Positions 13,834 to 15,111 of a stretch of 15,111 bases of DNA are shown one piece after another; position 1 is the stretch's first letter; each line of letters begins with the position of its first letter. Source of the DNA: Chloroflexota bacterium (GTDB lineage: Bacteria > Chloroflexota > Dehalococcoidia > UBA2979); assembly GCA_027592975.1 (NCBI GenBank), contig JAQCJS010000004.1, positions 1 to 15,111 on the forward strand, given 5' to 3'. A program made the translations under genes and the position numbers. The notes under the pieces are model-generated. The model saw nothing but the letters and a program-made list of their open reading frames with translations, did no database searches and was not told the DNA's origin.

Positions 13834-15111
13834 CTACTTGTCCAACCACGCGCGCACCAGCTGGCGCGGCCGGTTGTGAATGTACGTGGGGGCGTAGCCC
13901 TTCAGGTGCGCCTGGCGGGCCTCCGTCAGCGTGTCACCGATGATCCACGAGTTGGGGACCTCGGCCATGAGGCGCTTCTGGAGGTCCATGACCGTCACCT
14001 TGCGCTCCTGATCCTTGAGCTGCGCGCGCTGCAACTCCAGCAGCTTGTCGATCTCCGGGTTCTTGTACCCGGTGTCGTTGCGCGAGGAGGTGGAGTGGAA
14101 CAGGGCGTACAGGTACTCGTCCGGGTTGTCGCGGAAGCCGCTGCCGGTCCCGGTCATCATGAACTTCTTCTCGAGCATCTGCGGGATCCAGGCGGCATAG
14201 GTCGTCTTGTTGAGCTTGACCTTCAGGCCGGCCTTCTCAAGCTGCTGCTGCACCGTCTGCGCCACCTGCCCGTGTACCGAGGCCGGCGTGTAGTAGATGT
14301 ACTCGAACTCCGCGTTGGTCAGGCCGGCTGCTTCGAGGAGCTTCTTCGCCTCCGCGATGTCGGCGGCCTTGTCCGCGCGGTAGCCCGGGGCCTTCGCGAT
14401 ATCCTCCTGCGGGATCGCCCACGCGGTCAGGCCGGGGTTAATCGGCCCCGAAGGCACCGCGCTGCCGCCGTAGACGAGCTGCGCGATCTGCTTGCGGTCG
14501 ATGATCAGGTCGAACGCCTTGCGTGCGCGCACATCGTTGAACGGCGGACGCGTGGTGTTGTAGCGGATCGTGAAGTTGCCGCCCTGCCTGACGGAGTCGA
14601 GCACGAACGCGCTGTCACCCTTCAGGGTGCTCGCCTGGTCCGGCGTCACCACCTCAAGGTCGAGCTGCTTCGCACGGAGCGAGGAGAGGCGTGTGGCGGC
14701 GTCCGGGATCACGTTCAGCGTGTAGCTGTCCAGGTACGGCATCCCCTTCTCCCAGTAAGCGGGGTTCTTTTCCCACTTGTAGGAGACGCCCTTCTGACCG
14801 CTCTTGAAGACGAACGGCCCGGTGCCGACGGCGACCGTGCGGAAGTCGCCCTTGTCGGTCAGCGCCTCCTTCGGCGTGACGACAGTGCAGGGGTTGGCCA
14901 TGTAGGCGAACAGCGGCGAGAAGGGCTGCTTCAGCTTGATGTTCACCGTGTTCGCGTCCGTCGCCGTGATCTTGTCGATCGCGTCGAACATGTACCGGCG
15001 CTGGAACTGCGGCTTGTTCGTGGAGATGCGCTGGATGCTCCACACGATGTCCTCAGCGGTGAGGGCGCGGCCGTTCACCGGGGCGACGTTGTGGAACTTC
15101 ACGCCCTGCTG
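13834..15111 (-). CDS. ABC transporter solute-binding protein, family 5 (peptide/OppA-DppA type), N-terminus outside window
   Basis: The frame is open to the right edge, so the signal peptide and first domain part are missing; about 425 residues are visible where full members have about 500-550. GVKFHNVAPVNGRALTAEDI matches the conserved family 5 segment. VGTGPFVFKS, NPAYWEKGMPYLDS and RKAFDLIIDRKQIAQLVYGG are further family signatures, and YKNPEIDKLLELQRA and a final RAWLDK end the protein. It should capture a solute outside the membrane for an ABC importer whose permease and ATPase genes are not in the window and would lie upstream. Family 5 proteins bind peptides, but also sugars, nickel, opines and other solutes. 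Its position ahead of acyl-CoA genes suggests an organic acid or an amide, which is inference. Confidence 0.92.
   Translation of the reverse strand, partial: QQGVKFHNVAPVNGRALTAEDIVWSIQRISTNKPQFQRRYMFDAIDKITATDANTVNIKLKQPFSPLFAYMANPCTVVTPKEALTDKGDFRTVAVGTGPFVFKSGQKGVSYKWEKNPAYWEKGMPYLDSYTLNVIPDAATRLSSLRAKQLDLEVVTPDQASTLKGDSAFVLDSVRQGGNFTIRYNTTRPPFNDVRARKAFDLIIDRKQIAQLVYGGSAVPSGPINPGLTAWAIPQEDIAKAPGYRADKAADIAEAKKLLEAAGLTNAEFEYIYYTPASVHGQVAQTVQQQLEKAGLKVKLNKTTYAAWIPQMLEKKFMMTGTGSGFRDNPDEYLYALFHSTSSRNDTGYKNPEIDKLLELQRAQLKDQERKVTVMDLQKRLMAEVPNSWIIGDTLTEARQAHLKGYAPTYIHNRPRQLVRAWLDK

Noticed and set aside
1..15111. CRISPR array, insertion sequence or transposase
   Set aside because: No regularly spaced repeats, no terminal inverted repeats with a transposase and no Cas-like protein were seen.

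Overview
This is a GC-rich bacterial window, largely filled with genes for acyl-CoA metabolism. Family III (CaiB/BaiF) CoA-transferases occur several times, next to acyl-CoA dehydrogenases, a crotonase, an SDR, a thiolase-like/DUF35 pair and a family 5 solute-binding protein. Together with the high GC this fits an uncultured Chloroflexota (Dehalococcoidia-like) or an actinomycete-like degrader. There is no rRNA or other phylogenetic marker here, so the taxonomy is inference.

Layout. (1) Positions 1-3452, plus strand: a tandem-domain CoA-transferase cut by the left edge and broken by a -1 frame change in a C-rich linker, then a thiolase-like protein lacking the nucleophilic Cys, then a stand-alone Zn-ribbon/OB-fold (DUF35) protein. 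The last two probably form an aldolase-type complex. (2) Positions 3453-6286: a patchy, accessory-looking stretch with a HigB/HigA toxin-antitoxin pair (plus), an MFS exporter (minus) broken by a G10 homopolymer, an orphan hairpin, and the 3' half of a tRNA that looks like tRNA-Arg(UCU), followed by a terminator-like hairpin. I read the tRNA piece as the scar of an integrated element. (3) Positions 6287-6967, plus strand: a PHP-domain phosphoesterase, closed by a strong terminator. (4) Positions 15111-7041, minus strand: a solute-binding protein (5' end outside the window), SDR, two adjacent CoA-transferases, two acyl-CoA dehydrogenases and a crotonase, all co-directional with gaps of 2 to 124 nt.

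How it may work together (inference): a carboxylic acid is imported with the help of the solute-binding protein, activated by CoA transfer, oxidised by a possibly heteromeric acyl-CoA dehydrogenase, processed by the crotonase and SDR, and perhaps cleaved by the thiolase-like/DUF35 aldolase. This resembles side-chain degradation of steroid-like or branched acids, but the substrate cannot be read from sequence.

The recurring oddity is active-site substitution. By eye alignment, all three visible CoA-transferase Asp positions, both crotonase Glu positions, the thiolase Cys, the SDR Tyr and the usual base positions of one dehydrogenase are changed. Two genes also carry frame disruptions at homopolymer runs, which could be decay, phase-variable slippage or sequencing error.
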